Origin: an uncultured Christensenellaceae bacterium
GTDB lineage: Bacteria; Bacillota; Clostridia; Christensenellales; CAG-314
Reading direction: 5' to 3'
Length of the DNA: 42,349 nt
NCBI GenBank assembly: GCA_910586905.1
Contig: CAJUIV010000001.1
Location: 1-42,349 of the forward strand
This document shows, one piece after another, positions 1-7,916 of the stretch. The notes below the pieces were generated by a model. It did no database searches. It saw only the letters and a list, made by a program, of their open reading frames with translations, and had not been told where the DNA came from. A program made the position numbers and the translations under genes. The stretch's first letter is position 1. Each line of letters begins with the position of its first letter.

Positions 1-154
1 GGATTTCAAAGATTATCGACTCGCCTTATCTGCGAAGTCTATTGTAGTATAACATTTTCGTTAACTAATTTCTTTACGTAAAACCGCTTTCTGCCAATTT
101 ATATAAAAAAAAACAGACGGCAAACTGTGCGTACGAAATTTTACGTTATACGGC

Positions 155-180
155 AAAAAAACTACCAGAAACCGATAGTT
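155..180 (-). terminator. Intrinsic terminator of the marR-degV operon
   Basis: Read on the minus strand, about 30 bases after the degV stop, there is a 9-bp stem (two G-U pairs) with a TTT loop. It runs straight into a T stretch (seven T counting the stem end). This is the expected end of the marR-degV transcript. Bases 1-154 beyond it hold no gene I can support. Confidence 0.7.
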
Positions 181-209
181 TTCAGAAAAAACGATTTTAT
201 TTCGAATTT

Positions 210-1058
210 TCAATTTGCAAAAAAAGCAACGGCTATAGCGCCGGGACCTACGTGCGTACCTATGGTGCTGCCAATCATATATGAGGGGACGTTTTGCGTT
301 TTGTCTTTCCACAAACACTCGCTGTCGCGCAAATATTTTTGCAGATATTCGTCGTTGAGTCCCGAATACGCCACTGCGTACGGCATATCGAAGTTTATAC
401 CTCCGCAAGTATTTACCAGCTGCATCAACAGATTGTTGCCTTTTTTAGACCCTATCGCTTTACCGACCAATTTGACTTCGCCCTTTTCGATAGCGATAAC
501 GGGTTTGATAGACAGCAACTCTCCCGTAAAAGCTACCACCGAAGAAATACGCCCTCCTTTACGCAGATATTTCAAAGTATCCAACACTGCCAACAATTTG
601 ACGCGCGATTTCTTTTCATTTAGTTTATCCGCAATTTCCTGCGCGCTCAAACCGCCTTGAGCAACCAATTTCAACGCGTATTGAAGTAAAATCCGTTCGC
701 CGATACTGGCGTTTAAACTATCTACTACCCAAACCTTGCCGACAAAATTTTTAGCGGCTTTTTTAGCGCAGGAATACGTACCCGAAAGTTTGGAAGATAT
801 AGTTACCGCGATAACTTGATTTTCGTTTTGGGTTTCTTTTTCAAACAATTCGCCCCATCTGAATTCGTTTATCTGGCTCGTTTGCGGAAGTTCGGCGCTT
901 TCGATAAGTTTTTCGAAAAACTGTCTGTGAGATAAATTTACACCGTCGGAAAATTCTTCGCTGCCGAAACGTACTTGCAGAGGAATCAGCGACACGCCCA
1001 GTTGCTCCGCTTCCGTTGCGTCTACGTCGGAAGCCGAATCGACTATAAGCTTAATCAT
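210..1058 (-). CDS. DegV family protein (FakB-like fatty-acid-binding protein)
   Basis: A 282-residue protein of normal DegV length. The N-terminus (IVDSASDV) is the typical DegV opening, the middle has the LKYLRKGGRIS motif, and the C-terminus has the conserved GTHVGPGAIAVAF segment. DegV/FakB proteins are soluble and bind a single fatty acid; in FakA/FakB systems they present it to a kinase so exogenous fatty acids can be phosphorylated. No fakA is in the window, so the partner is unknown. The ATG lies inside the end of the upstream marR gene (8-base overlap), so the two are co-transcribed and probably translationally coupled. Family assignment is secure; the ligand is inferred. Confidence 0.93.
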   Translation of the reverse strand: MIKLIVDSASDVDATEAEQLGVSLIPLQVRFGSEEFSDGVNLSHRQFFEKLIESAELPQTSQINEFRWGELFEKETQNENQVIAVTISSKLSGTYSCAKKAAKNFVGKVWVVDSLNASIGERILLQYALKLVAQGGLSAQEIADKLNEKKSRVKLLAVLDTLKYLRKGGRISSVVAFTGELLSIKPVIAIEKGEVKLVGKAIGSKKGNNLLMQLVNTCGGINFDMPYAVAYSGLNDEYLQKYLRDSECLWKDKTQNVPSYMIGSTIGTHVGPGAIAVAFFAN

Positions 1059-1494
1059 TGGCGGTTACCTCCTGGCAGTATTTTTGAAGATTATCCGCGA
1101 CTGCGTTTAAAGAATTGTGGAAAAACTTTCTTTCGTCTTCGCCGAATCGAGCGGCGACGGCTTTTACAGCTTCGTTAATTTTTTCGATGACGCCGTTAGC
1201 GATTACTATTCCCTTTTCGGTCAAACACACTTCGGCGTTGTATTTTTTTGTCTCGCAAACTACGCAGCCGTTATCTGCAAGCTGTTTTAATGCGCGCGAA
1301 ATCGCCGCCTTATCTTCGTAAGTAAGTTTTATAAGTTCGCTCGAAGTGAGCTTACCCCTTTCGGCAAGATAGTACAAACACATAACGTGCACGCCTTTTA
1401 AACCGTATTCGCGCATTTCGCTTTGCTTTATTTTTTGTATCGATTTATTTATTTTCAAAATCGTCATTGTGAAGTTTTCAAATATATTTTCCAT
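1051..1494 (-). CDS. MarR-family transcriptional regulator (start set at internal ATG)
   Basis: A 147-residue winged-helix regulator of MarR type. It has an N-terminal dimerisation helix, a middle LTSSELIKL...DKAAISRALKQL helix-turn-helix, and a C-terminal helix. A longer frame with a TTG start at 1524 is possible, but ATG at 1494 is preceded by AGGAGAGG at good spacing, and the extra ten codons would lie over an operator, so 1494 is preferred. Two copies of TTGTTGA-N4-TCAACAA flank its own promoter, indicating autoregulation. It overlaps the downstream degV by 8 bases. MarR-DegV pairs in Firmicutes, and FabT (a MarR protein) in streptococci, make a fatty-acid-related signal plausible, but this is inference. 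Confidence 0.9.
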   Translation of the reverse strand: MENIFENFTMTILKINKSIQKIKQSEMREYGLKGVHVMCLYYLAERGKLTSSELIKLTYEDKAAISRALKQLADNGCVVCETKKYNAEVCLTEKGIVIANGVIEKINEAVKAVAARFGEDERKFFHNSLNAVADNLQKYCQEVTAND

Positions 1495-1506
1495 AGCCTC
1501 TCCTAT

Positions 1507-1524
1507 TTGTTGATTTGTCAACAA
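1507..1524. promoter_or_regulatory. MarR operator O2 (covers transcription start)
   Basis: Palindrome TTGTTGA-N4-TCAACAA, 18 bp, identical in both half-sites to the second copy at 1564-1581. It lies 5 bases downstream of the -10 box, over the predicted start of transcription (about 1522), and just upstream of the ribosome binding site. Binding here would block initiation of marR-degV. Confidence 0.8.
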
Positions 1525-1528
1525 ACGT

Positions 1529-1558
1529 ATTATAGCCGCCGAACTTTCCTCCTGTCAA
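1529..1558 (-). promoter_or_regulatory. sigma-A promoter of marR-degV
   Basis: On the minus strand a perfect TTGACA (1553-1558) is followed after 18 bases by a perfect TATAAT (1529-1534). The predicted start, near 1522, lies inside operator O2. Operator O1 begins 5 bp upstream of the -35 box. Confidence 0.85.
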
Positions 1559-1563
1559 GCGAA

Positions 1564-1581
1564 TTGTTGATAAATCAACAA
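1564..1581. promoter_or_regulatory. MarR operator O1 (upstream of -35)
   Basis: Second copy of the 18-bp palindrome TTGTTGA-N4-TCAACAA, ending 5 bp from the -35 box. Its start lies 57 bp from the start of O2. The two sites bracket the promoter, which suits two MarR dimers acting together. Confidence 0.8.
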
Positions 1582-1612
1582 CTTTCATTTAAATATAGAA
1601 ATAAACCACGCG

Positions 1613-1641
1613 AAAAAAACTCCCGAAATATTCGGGAGTTT
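1613..1641 (-). terminator. Intrinsic terminator of the M32 carboxypeptidase gene
   Basis: The minus strand reads a 9-bp perfect stem (ACTCCCGAA / TTCGGGAGT, loop of three) followed by a run of seven T. It sits 12 bases beyond the stop codon at 1654 and separates this gene from the marR promoter region. Confidence 0.9.
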
Positions 1642-1653
1642 AGACATCTTATA

Positions 1654-3141
1654 TTAAACTTTCGCGTACTTATTTATCAAATAATCAATATAATAGTCGG
1701 GGTTAAAATCCTCGCCGGTAGCAAGACGCAGAATTTCGTCGGGATACTTACTCGACCCGTACTTATGCACGCGTTCTTTCAACCACTCGTTAATTTTTGC
1801 CGTCGTACCTTCTTTTAAACTTTGTTCAACGTCGAAATCTTTGTTCATGTAGTGATAAAGCTGCGAAGCTATGGCGCTTCCCAAGGCGTAAGTAGGGAAA
1901 TACCCGAAATTGCCGTACGCCCAATGAACGTCCTGCAAAACGCCCACCGCATCGTTAAGCGGAGTAATGCCGAAATACTCTTTAAACTTATCGTTCCAAT
2001 AAGCGGGCAAATCTTTAACTTCCAGTTCGCCTTTAATAATTTTCTGTTCTATTTCGTAGCGCAGCATTACGTGCAGCGGATAGGTCAATTCGTCGGCTTC
2101 CGTACGTATAAAACTACGTTCCGCAGTATTTATATACGCCAAAAATTCGTCGAGAGTAACGTCTTTTAACTGTTCTTCGAAAATACTTTTGAGTTTGGTA
2201 AAGTGAACGCTCCAAAAAGCGCGGCATCTGCCGACGATATTTTCGTAAAAACGCGACTGACTTTCGTGCAAACCCAAACTCGCTCCGCCGCCGCTTAAAG
2301 TACCGTTAAGCGATTTGTCGCATTGCTGCTCGTACAAAGCGTGCCCCGTCTCGTGTATACAGGAAAAAATCGAGGAATCGAATTTGTTTTCGTAGTAGTG
2401 ATTTGTTATGCGAACGTCGTCCGTGCCGAAACCGCTGGTAAACGGGTGTTCGCTCTGCTTCATTATTCCGCGGGTTTTGTCGAAAAGCATAACGTCCCTT
2501 AAATACTCGCAGAACTCACGTTGCTTATCGGCGGGGAAATTTTGTTTTGCCCAATCGGGAACGGCTGCGGGTTTTGCCGTTACTTCTTTTACAAAAGGCA
2601 CAAGACGTTTACGCAAAGCGTTGAAAAAAGCGTCGTATTTAGCCTGAGTATAATGAGGCTCGTATTGGTCTAGCAATACGTCGTAACCTTTTAGTTCGTC
2701 CGTTTCCAACCACTTTGTTTGCTTGCGGCAAAATTCTACGATTTTTTCGAGATACGGACGGAACAATTCAAAATTATTTTCGGTTTTTGCTTTAACGTAA
2801 ACGGGATACGCTTTACTTGTAAGTTCACTGTACGCAGTATATTCGTCCTGAGGAATTTTTTTTGTATCGCGTACACGCTTATATGCATCTTCTATTTCGT
2901 GCTTTAAAACTTCGTCCAAAGAACTTCTGTTCTCGTACAAAACGGAAACGGCGTTTTCGAATTCGGGGTCCGTTAAAAGCCGATAACTCATTTCCGACAC
3001 GACCGCAACTTGCTCGGAATCGGCTGTAATACTTTGTTCCGCCGCGTCCGTTTCCATATCCCAGCTGATAACGAAACCGACGTAATTAAGCGCAACTATT
3101 TTTCTTCTTTGTTTTAAATAAAAATCTAACGCGTGCTTCAT
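1654..3141 (-). CDS. M32 family metallocarboxypeptidase (Taq carboxypeptidase type)
   Basis: A 495-residue cytoplasmic zinc metallocarboxypeptidase of family M32, the usual length (about 500). The zinc motif HETGH is at residues 263-267, followed by the family-typical ALYEQQ. The segment GTDDVRITNHY just before it and the ESQSRFYEN segment after it are M32 hallmarks. It releases C-terminal residues from peptides and is thought to serve general peptide turnover. ATG at 3141 has AAAGGAG about 10 bases upstream. It appears monocistronic, with its own promoter (3170-3198) and terminator. All metal and catalytic residues I can identify are present. Confidence 0.95.
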   Translation of the reverse strand: MKHALDFYLKQRRKIVALNYVGFVISWDMETDAAEQSITADSEQVAVVSEMSYRLLTDPEFENAVSVLYENRSSLDEVLKHEIEDAYKRVRDTKKIPQDEYTAYSELTSKAYPVYVKAKTENNFELFRPYLEKIVEFCRKQTKWLETDELKGYDVLLDQYEPHYTQAKYDAFFNALRKRLVPFVKEVTAKPAAVPDWAKQNFPADKQREFCEYLRDVMLFDKTRGIMKQSEHPFTSGFGTDDVRITNHYYENKFDSSIFSCIHETGHALYEQQCDKSLNGTLSGGGASLGLHESQSRFYENIVGRCRAFWSVHFTKLKSIFEEQLKDVTLDEFLAYINTAERSFIRTEADELTYPLHVMLRYEIEQKIIKGELEVKDLPAYWNDKFKEYFGITPLNDAVGVLQDVHWAYGNFGYFPTYALGSAIASQLYHYMNKDFDVEQSLKEGTTAKINEWLKERVHKYGSSKYPDEILRLATGEDFNPDYYIDYLINKYAKV

Positions 3142-3169
3142 ACCGTATAATCTCCTTTGATTATTAAAA

Positions 3170-3198
3170 ATTATATGTCATTTTGAGGTATAACGCAA
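3170..3198 (-). promoter_or_regulatory. Promoter of the M32 carboxypeptidase gene
   Basis: Minus-strand TTGCGT (3193-3198), 17-base spacer, then a perfect TATAAT (3170-3175), about 30 bases upstream of the start codon. The -35 is imperfect, the -10 perfect. Confidence 0.65.
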
Positions 3199-3642
3199 GC
3201 TTTTAAAATGATAATCCGTTAAATCAACGAAGCAAAACATAAAAGGAAAAACGAGTTGATAAGCTAATATTCTTTGCATAAAACGGATATACAAAATATA
3301 CGGCGCTGTAAAATCGCACTCTAAACAAACTAAGTTTATACCGCATTTTATACTATACTTAATTTACGAACAGTTGCCGCTTAAAACCGAATGTATAAAA
3401 CACATAACCGTTTGTAACGTTAGAAAAGCATTGGACGTTTTTTCGCTTCGAATAATGAAAATAAACGCATTACGGAACAATTGATAAAATATTGCATTAT
3501 TTTACCTTTTTTTAGGACTTTTTATATTTAAAATGATATAATAATGACAGAACAAGCGGTTTGAGTATATTTTATATGAATTTTAGGCATAAACCTACAA
3601 ACCGTTGATACAAAAGATAAAAATTAAAAGGAGCATCTGACA
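3199..3642. other. AT-rich intergenic region with structured leader of the XRE gene
   Basis: No convincing gene in 444 bases. A perfect TATAAT at 3537-3542 with a poor -35 is the likely plus-strand promoter for the downstream XRE gene. The roughly 95-base leader that follows contains an inverted repeat, CGGTTTG (3557-3563) and CAAACCG (3598-3604), with a smaller TAGG/CCTA pair nested inside. It could be an operator pair or a folded leader; I recognise no known riboswitch in it. Confidence 0.4.
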
Positions 3643-3882
3643 ATGGGCGAAATCACAAGAACAATAAAAGTAAACACGGACTTTATAAAAAGTTATATGA
3701 AGGAACACAATTTAAACGTAAAGCAATTTTGCGCGCATTGCAGAATATCCATTACCGTTTACTATAAATTGATGCACAACAAACAAAACTTAAGCTTAGA
3801 AACCGCTTTGCTTTTAACTACGTTTTTAAATATTAAAACGGAAGAATTATTCATTTTGTGCGAAGAGGAAATTAACGATTAA
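3643..3882 (+). CDS. Small XRE (Cro/CI-type) helix-turn-helix protein
   Basis: A 79-residue protein consisting almost entirely of one Cro/CI-like DNA-binding domain. KSYMKEHNLNVKQFCAHCRIS forms the first two helices and ITVYYKLMHNK the recognition helix; the LSLETALLLTTFLNIKTEELF helices close the fold. The start is well supported by AAAAGGAG upstream of the ATG. There is no sensor or protease domain, so any signal must act through another protein or a leader structure. It stands alone between a divergent carboxypeptidase and a convergent ATPase, so its targets cannot be read from context. Confidence 0.85.
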   Translation: MGEITRTIKVNTDFIKSYMKEHNLNVKQFCAHCRISITVYYKLMHNKQNLSLETALLLTTFLNIKTEELFILCEEEIND

Positions 3883-4021
3883 CGGATTTCCGTACGGATA
3901 CTCATACGACGAACCCGAAAATTTTTACTTCTTTACTACATTGCGGCAAAGCTTTCAGATAAAACGGAACAGTTGAGTAAAAACGTACGCACAAGCCGCA
4001 AATATAGATTCTAACAGAACA

Positions 4022-4054
4022 AAAACGGATTGAAAATTATTTTCAATCCGTTTT
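4022..4054. terminator. Bidirectional terminator between XRE and P-type ATPase genes
   Basis: A 15-bp perfect stem (4022-4036 with 4040-4054) and a 3-base loop, with A residues on the left and T residues on the right. It can therefore end transcripts from both the plus-strand XRE gene and the minus-strand ATPase gene. Confidence 0.9.
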
Positions 4055-4074
4055 AATTTTTCAGAACTTATTTA

Positions 4075-6576
4075 TTATGCCGCCGATTGGTCAGCCGCGT
4101 TTATTTTTTCGTTTCGTTTATTTTCAATAAAGCGAACCAAAAATTTTAAACCTATTATAATTCCCGCCATCACCAAGCAGTTGAAAACGATAAACAGTAT
4201 GCGGTACAAATCGAAATCGGAATACAGGAACAAAGGCACAGGGTCGGGCTTTTTCAGAATTTTGTTTACAACGCCCATCGCCGGAGTGTACAGGAACAGA
4301 CACGCAACGGTTCCTACGGCGCCCAATACGCCTATACCTATATTGATTTTATCGTAGGGAAACAGCAAAATCAACAACGCCGCAACGCCTGTAAAAGTAA
4401 AACTGAACATCGCTACGGTAGTAATTTGAGAACCGGATAATTTAAGTACTCCGCCGAATGCGTACGTCATTGCAACCGATAAAAACATAGCCGCGCCGCT
4501 AGGCAACGTACGTTTAAGTACGTTAGGCACGAATTTGCCGGTAATAAGACTTTTGTTGGGTTTAAGCGCCAACAGGAAAGAAGATATACCTATAACAAAA
4601 AACTCCGCCGCAGCCAGATTTTGAGCCTGGAAAGGATAGTCTTTACGCAGAATCAAACAAAGTATGGTTGTCAGCACCGTCATAGTGGTTTTCATTAAAA
4701 ACAGCGACGAACTGTTTTGTATGTTATTTACGACTTGTCTGCCCTCTGCAACGACTTTGGGCATTTGGCTGAACTTATTGTCCATAAGAACCAAGTTTGC
4801 AACCGTCTTGGCGGCGTCAGTTCCGCATCCTACGGATATAGCGCAGTCGGATTCGCGCATTGCAAGTATGTCGTTTACACCGTCGCCGGTCATAGCTACT
4901 GTGTGTCCTTCGGCTTTCATAGCGCGTACAAGCAGCGCTTTCTGCTCGGGTGTAACGCGTCCGAACACCGTATATTTATTGGCAGCTTCCAGAACTTCCT
5001 CGTCGCTCATACCGTCTAACGAAACGTACTTATCGGCGTCCTGTACGCCCACTTTGCCCGCTATAACGGAAACGGACAAAGGATTATCGCCGGAAATTAC
5101 TTTGATAGCGACGTTATTTTCTCTAAACCATTTAATAATTTCCGGAGCGTCGGAACGTATCGTATCGGAAAGCGCCACTATGGCTATCGGCTCTAATCCG
5201 TCGACAGTTCCGTTTGCGGTTATCGCTTTTTTGGAACGTCCTACCGCCAGCACGCGTAGACCTTGTTTAAGCAAAGCGTTGCATTTTGCGTTAAATTCCT
5301 TACCCGCCTTTTTAAACATAAATTCCGCTGCGCCAATCGCAATAGTGCCGTGTCCCTTTACGCTTGCGGCGGAATATTTGCGAGCGGACGAAAAGGGTAC
5401 GTGCGCCGTAGTATCCAAAGAAACGGTTTCGCCGATAAAATTTTTAAGAGCTTTTGCCGTCATATTGTCGTCGCCGGTAGCGTCAAGAACCGTTGCGATA
5501 TACGTTTTGATTTCGTCTTCCGACCCGCCTAACGGAATTATTTGCTCTACGATCATCGAGCCGTCGGTTATCGTACCGGTTTTATCCAAACATAAAGTAT
5601 CAACGCGTGCAAGCATTTCGATACAAGGTAATTCGCGTACTAATACTTTTTTACGGGCGAGCTTAAGCGCCGCAACCGCCAGCGCTACGCTCGTTAGCAA
5701 AACCATTCCGCTGGGGACCATACCAATCATAGACCCGCTCATTTTCAAAATAGCCGCGTCCACTTGACTTACGACGTTATTTTGAACGTTGTTATAGTTT
5801 TGCCAATAGTCAGACCAAATGTTTACGCCCGAATTAAACATATTGACGATATTACTGTTAAATATAAAAGTCAGTATTCCCAAAGGGAAAATGATAATCG
5901 AAATAAATTTTATAATGCGACGTATGCCTTTCATCAATTCCGAAGGAGGCATTTTCGCCTTTTTTACGCGGGCGGAAAGCTGCTCTACGTAATTATCCTT
6001 TCCGACCTTATCGGCTCGGGCAGTACAGTTGCCCGAAATTACGTAACTGCCGGAAAATAACGTATCTCCCGCTTTCTTTTTTACGGGGTCGGACTCGCCG
6101 GTCAGCATCGATTCGTCAACTTCCACTTCGCCTATAATCAAAACGCTGTCCGTGCAAATCTGTTTTCCTGCGGAATACAGTAAAATATCGTCTAAAACTA
6201 TGTCGCGCGTTTTTACAATTTGTTCCTGTCCGTCGCGTACTACCGTAGCGTTCGGTTCGGATACCAGCGAGAGTTTTTCAACCGCGATTTTACTGCGTAT
6301 TTCCTGAAAAATTCCTATAACGGTATTAGCCAAAATTATAACGATAAAAGTCATATTTTCCGCTCCGCTATGGGCTATCAACGAAATGACGAACAAAATA
6401 ATACCAAGCAAGTTAAAAAACGTGCAAATATTCGATACGAAAATAGAAAGGTAACTTTTACCCACTACTTTTTTGACTTTATTCGTTTTTTTTGCCTGAA
6501 TACGCGCTCTTACCTCTTCGCAGGTTAAACCGTTGTTTATATCGGCTTGTACGCGCTGTAATTCGATTTTCTTCAT
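4075..6576 (-). CDS. CtpE-like cation-translocating P-type ATPase
   Basis: An 833-residue P-type ATPase. Visible signatures are TGES of the actuator domain (about residue 159), the phosphorylation motif DKTGT (Asp331), GDGVND of the hinge (about 562), two N-terminal, two central and about six C-terminal membrane helices. The M4 motif VPSGMVLLTS resembles VPEG in the CtpE branch, where mycobacterial CtpE has been linked to calcium uptake. There are no N-terminal heavy-metal-binding CXXC domains and no CPC motif, so a copper or cadmium pump is unlikely. Calcium or another divalent cation is the best guess. AAGGAG lies 5 bases before the ATG, and the gene starts 19 bases after the tsaD stop, so the two form an operon. 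Confidence 0.9.
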   Translation of the reverse strand: MKKIELQRVQADINNGLTCEEVRARIQAKKTNKVKKVVGKSYLSIFVSNICTFFNLLGIILFVISLIAHSGAENMTFIVIILANTVIGIFQEIRSKIAVEKLSLVSEPNATVVRDGQEQIVKTRDIVLDDILLYSAGKQICTDSVLIIGEVEVDESMLTGESDPVKKKAGDTLFSGSYVISGNCTARADKVGKDNYVEQLSARVKKAKMPPSELMKGIRRIIKFISIIIFPLGILTFIFNSNIVNMFNSGVNIWSDYWQNYNNVQNNVVSQVDAAILKMSGSMIGMVPSGMVLLTSVALAVAALKLARKKVLVRELPCIEMLARVDTLCLDKTGTITDGSMIVEQIIPLGGSEDEIKTYIATVLDATGDDNMTAKALKNFIGETVSLDTTAHVPFSSARKYSAASVKGHGTIAIGAAEFMFKKAGKEFNAKCNALLKQGLRVLAVGRSKKAITANGTVDGLEPIAIVALSDTIRSDAPEIIKWFRENNVAIKVISGDNPLSVSVIAGKVGVQDADKYVSLDGMSDEEVLEAANKYTVFGRVTPEQKALLVRAMKAEGHTVAMTGDGVNDILAMRESDCAISVGCGTDAAKTVANLVLMDNKFSQMPKVVAEGRQVVNNIQNSSSLFLMKTTMTVLTTILCLILRKDYPFQAQNLAAAEFFVIGISSFLLALKPNKSLITGKFVPNVLKRTLPSGAAMFLSVAMTYAFGGVLKLSGSQITTVAMFSFTFTGVAALLILLFPYDKINIGIGVLGAVGTVACLFLYTPAMGVVNKILKKPDPVPLFLYSDFDLYRILFIVFNCLVMAGIIIGLKFLVRFIENKRNEKINAADQSAA

Positions 6577-6595
6577 ACTAGCTCCTTGATGGATA

Positions 6596-7624
6596 TTATC
6601 TATCGGGTCTGTCGCCGCGTAACTTTAAAGTCGGACAAGCGTTTAACGTCAAGTCGGAAAACTCGCCGTTTTTATACATATAGTAACCGCGCGAAGCTAT
6701 CATAGCGGCATTATCTCCGCATAAATTCAGCGTCGGCAGACAAACCGTATAACCGTCGTTTTCAAATTCTTTTAAACGCCGACGCAAATAACCGTTAGCG
6801 CCTACGCCGCCCGCTACGGCAACCGTTTTAAGTCCGCTTTTGACGGTTTCTTCGCGCAATCTGTCAATTAGCCCGTCGACAGCCGTTTTATTGAAAGAGG
6901 CAGCGACGTCGGCTTTTACTATCCGTTCGCCTTTTTGTTCCGCATTATGTACCAAATTCATAACCGCGGTTTTAAGTCCGCTGTAGCTGAAATTTCCGTT
7001 GGACACGACGACGGAGTGAAATTCGTATTTTGTTTCGCCCTCGCTCGCCAATCTATCGATTTGAGGCCCGCCCGGATACGGCAGTCCCAAAACGCGCGCG
7101 ACCTTATCGAACGCTTCGCCCACAGCGTCGTCCACGGTAGAACACAACACGTCGTAGCGGTCGTAATCAAGCACTTTGACGACGGCGGTATGTCCTCCGC
7201 TCGTAAGCAGACACATATAAGGCGGCGTGAGACTCTGATACGTAAGGTAGTTGGCGCAAATATGTCCCTCTATATGATTCACAGCAATAAGCGGCTTTCC
7301 GCTTGCTTGACAAAGTCCTTTTGCGTAAGATACGCCGACCAACAGCGCGCCTACCAAACCCGCGCCGTAAGTAACGGCGACGGCGTCAATTTGCGAAAGA
7401 GATAAATTTGCGTCGTTTAACGCTTTCTTGCAGACTTTGTCAATCACTTCCACGTGATTGCGGCTTGCAATTTCGGGAACAACGCCGCCGTATAATTTGT
7501 GAACGTCTATTTGAGAAAGCACCACGTTAGACAAAAGCTCTCTGCCGTTTTTTACGACGGCAACGGCAGTTTCGTCGCAAGAACTTTCTATTCCCAATAT
7601 AAGTATGTTTTCACTGCTGAACAT
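6596..7624 (-). CDS. tsaD: tRNA N6-adenosine threonylcarbamoyltransferase TsaD
   Basis: A 342-residue TsaD (Kae1/YgjD) protein of standard length. It transfers the threonylcarbamoyl group to A37 of ANN-decoding tRNAs with TsaB and TsaE. The LGIESSCDETAVAVV opening, the metal-binding NHIEGH (His117 and His121) and the C-terminal CGDNAAMIASRG phosphate/metal motif are all present. The partners tsaB and tsaE are not in this window. The ATG lacks a Shine-Dalgarno sequence, because the predicted promoter -10 box lies only 9 bases upstream of it. The mRNA may be almost leaderless. Confidence 0.97.
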   Translation of the reverse strand: MFSSENILILGIESSCDETAVAVVKNGRELLSNVVLSQIDVHKLYGGVVPEIASRNHVEVIDKVCKKALNDANLSLSQIDAVAVTYGAGLVGALLVGVSYAKGLCQASGKPLIAVNHIEGHICANYLTYQSLTPPYMCLLTSGGHTAVVKVLDYDRYDVLCSTVDDAVGEAFDKVARVLGLPYPGGPQIDRLASEGETKYEFHSVVVSNGNFSYSGLKTAVMNLVHNAEQKGERIVKADVAASFNKTAVDGLIDRLREETVKSGLKTVAVAGGVGANGYLRRRLKEFENDGYTVCLPTLNLCGDNAAMIASRGYYMYKNGEFSDLTLNACPTLKLRGDRPDR

Positions 7625-7633
7625 TGTACAATT

Positions 7634-7662
7634 ATAATACGACCAAAAGCGGAATTTGTCAA
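7634..7662 (-). promoter_or_regulatory. Promoter of tsaD-ATPase operon, abutting the start codon
   Basis: Minus-strand TTGACA (7657-7662), 17-base spacer, TATTAT (7634-7639, also readable as TATAAT three bases on). Only nine bases separate the -10 box from the ATG at 7624. The predicted transcription start is therefore within about 0-4 bases of the start codon. Confidence 0.75.
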
Positions 7663-7804
7663 TTTTTTACCGCCAAACTATAACTATTTTTAAGCTATAT
7701 AAATTATAATAATTTCACGTTCGGCTACGTCTTTATAAGTTTAATTATAATCGACGGTAAAACGCGCGTTTACAAATAAAACGAATGAAAATATAAATAC
7801 ACTG

Positions 7805-7833
7805 TTGAAAAACGTTCAAAAAAGCGGTATAAT
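7805..7833 (+). promoter_or_regulatory. Promoter of cardiolipin synthase gene
   Basis: TTGAAA (7805-7810), 17-base spacer, TATAAT (7828-7833). The small palindrome TTGAA-N5-TTCAA (7805-7819) overlaps the -35 box and could be an operator. The leader to the ATG at 7917 is about 75 bases. Confidence 0.75.
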
Positions 7834-7916
7834 CCGTTTGGAACGGTAAACGCCGAAATTTTTAACGAATAATATCTCATAATAATATCGAAAAGAAATA
7901 AACGCCCGAGGAATAA

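Noticed and set aside
4664..5767. 367-codon plus-strand open frame
   Set aside because: It lies wholly antisense to the P-type ATPase, has no family motifs, and is explained by the CG-rich codon use of the real gene.
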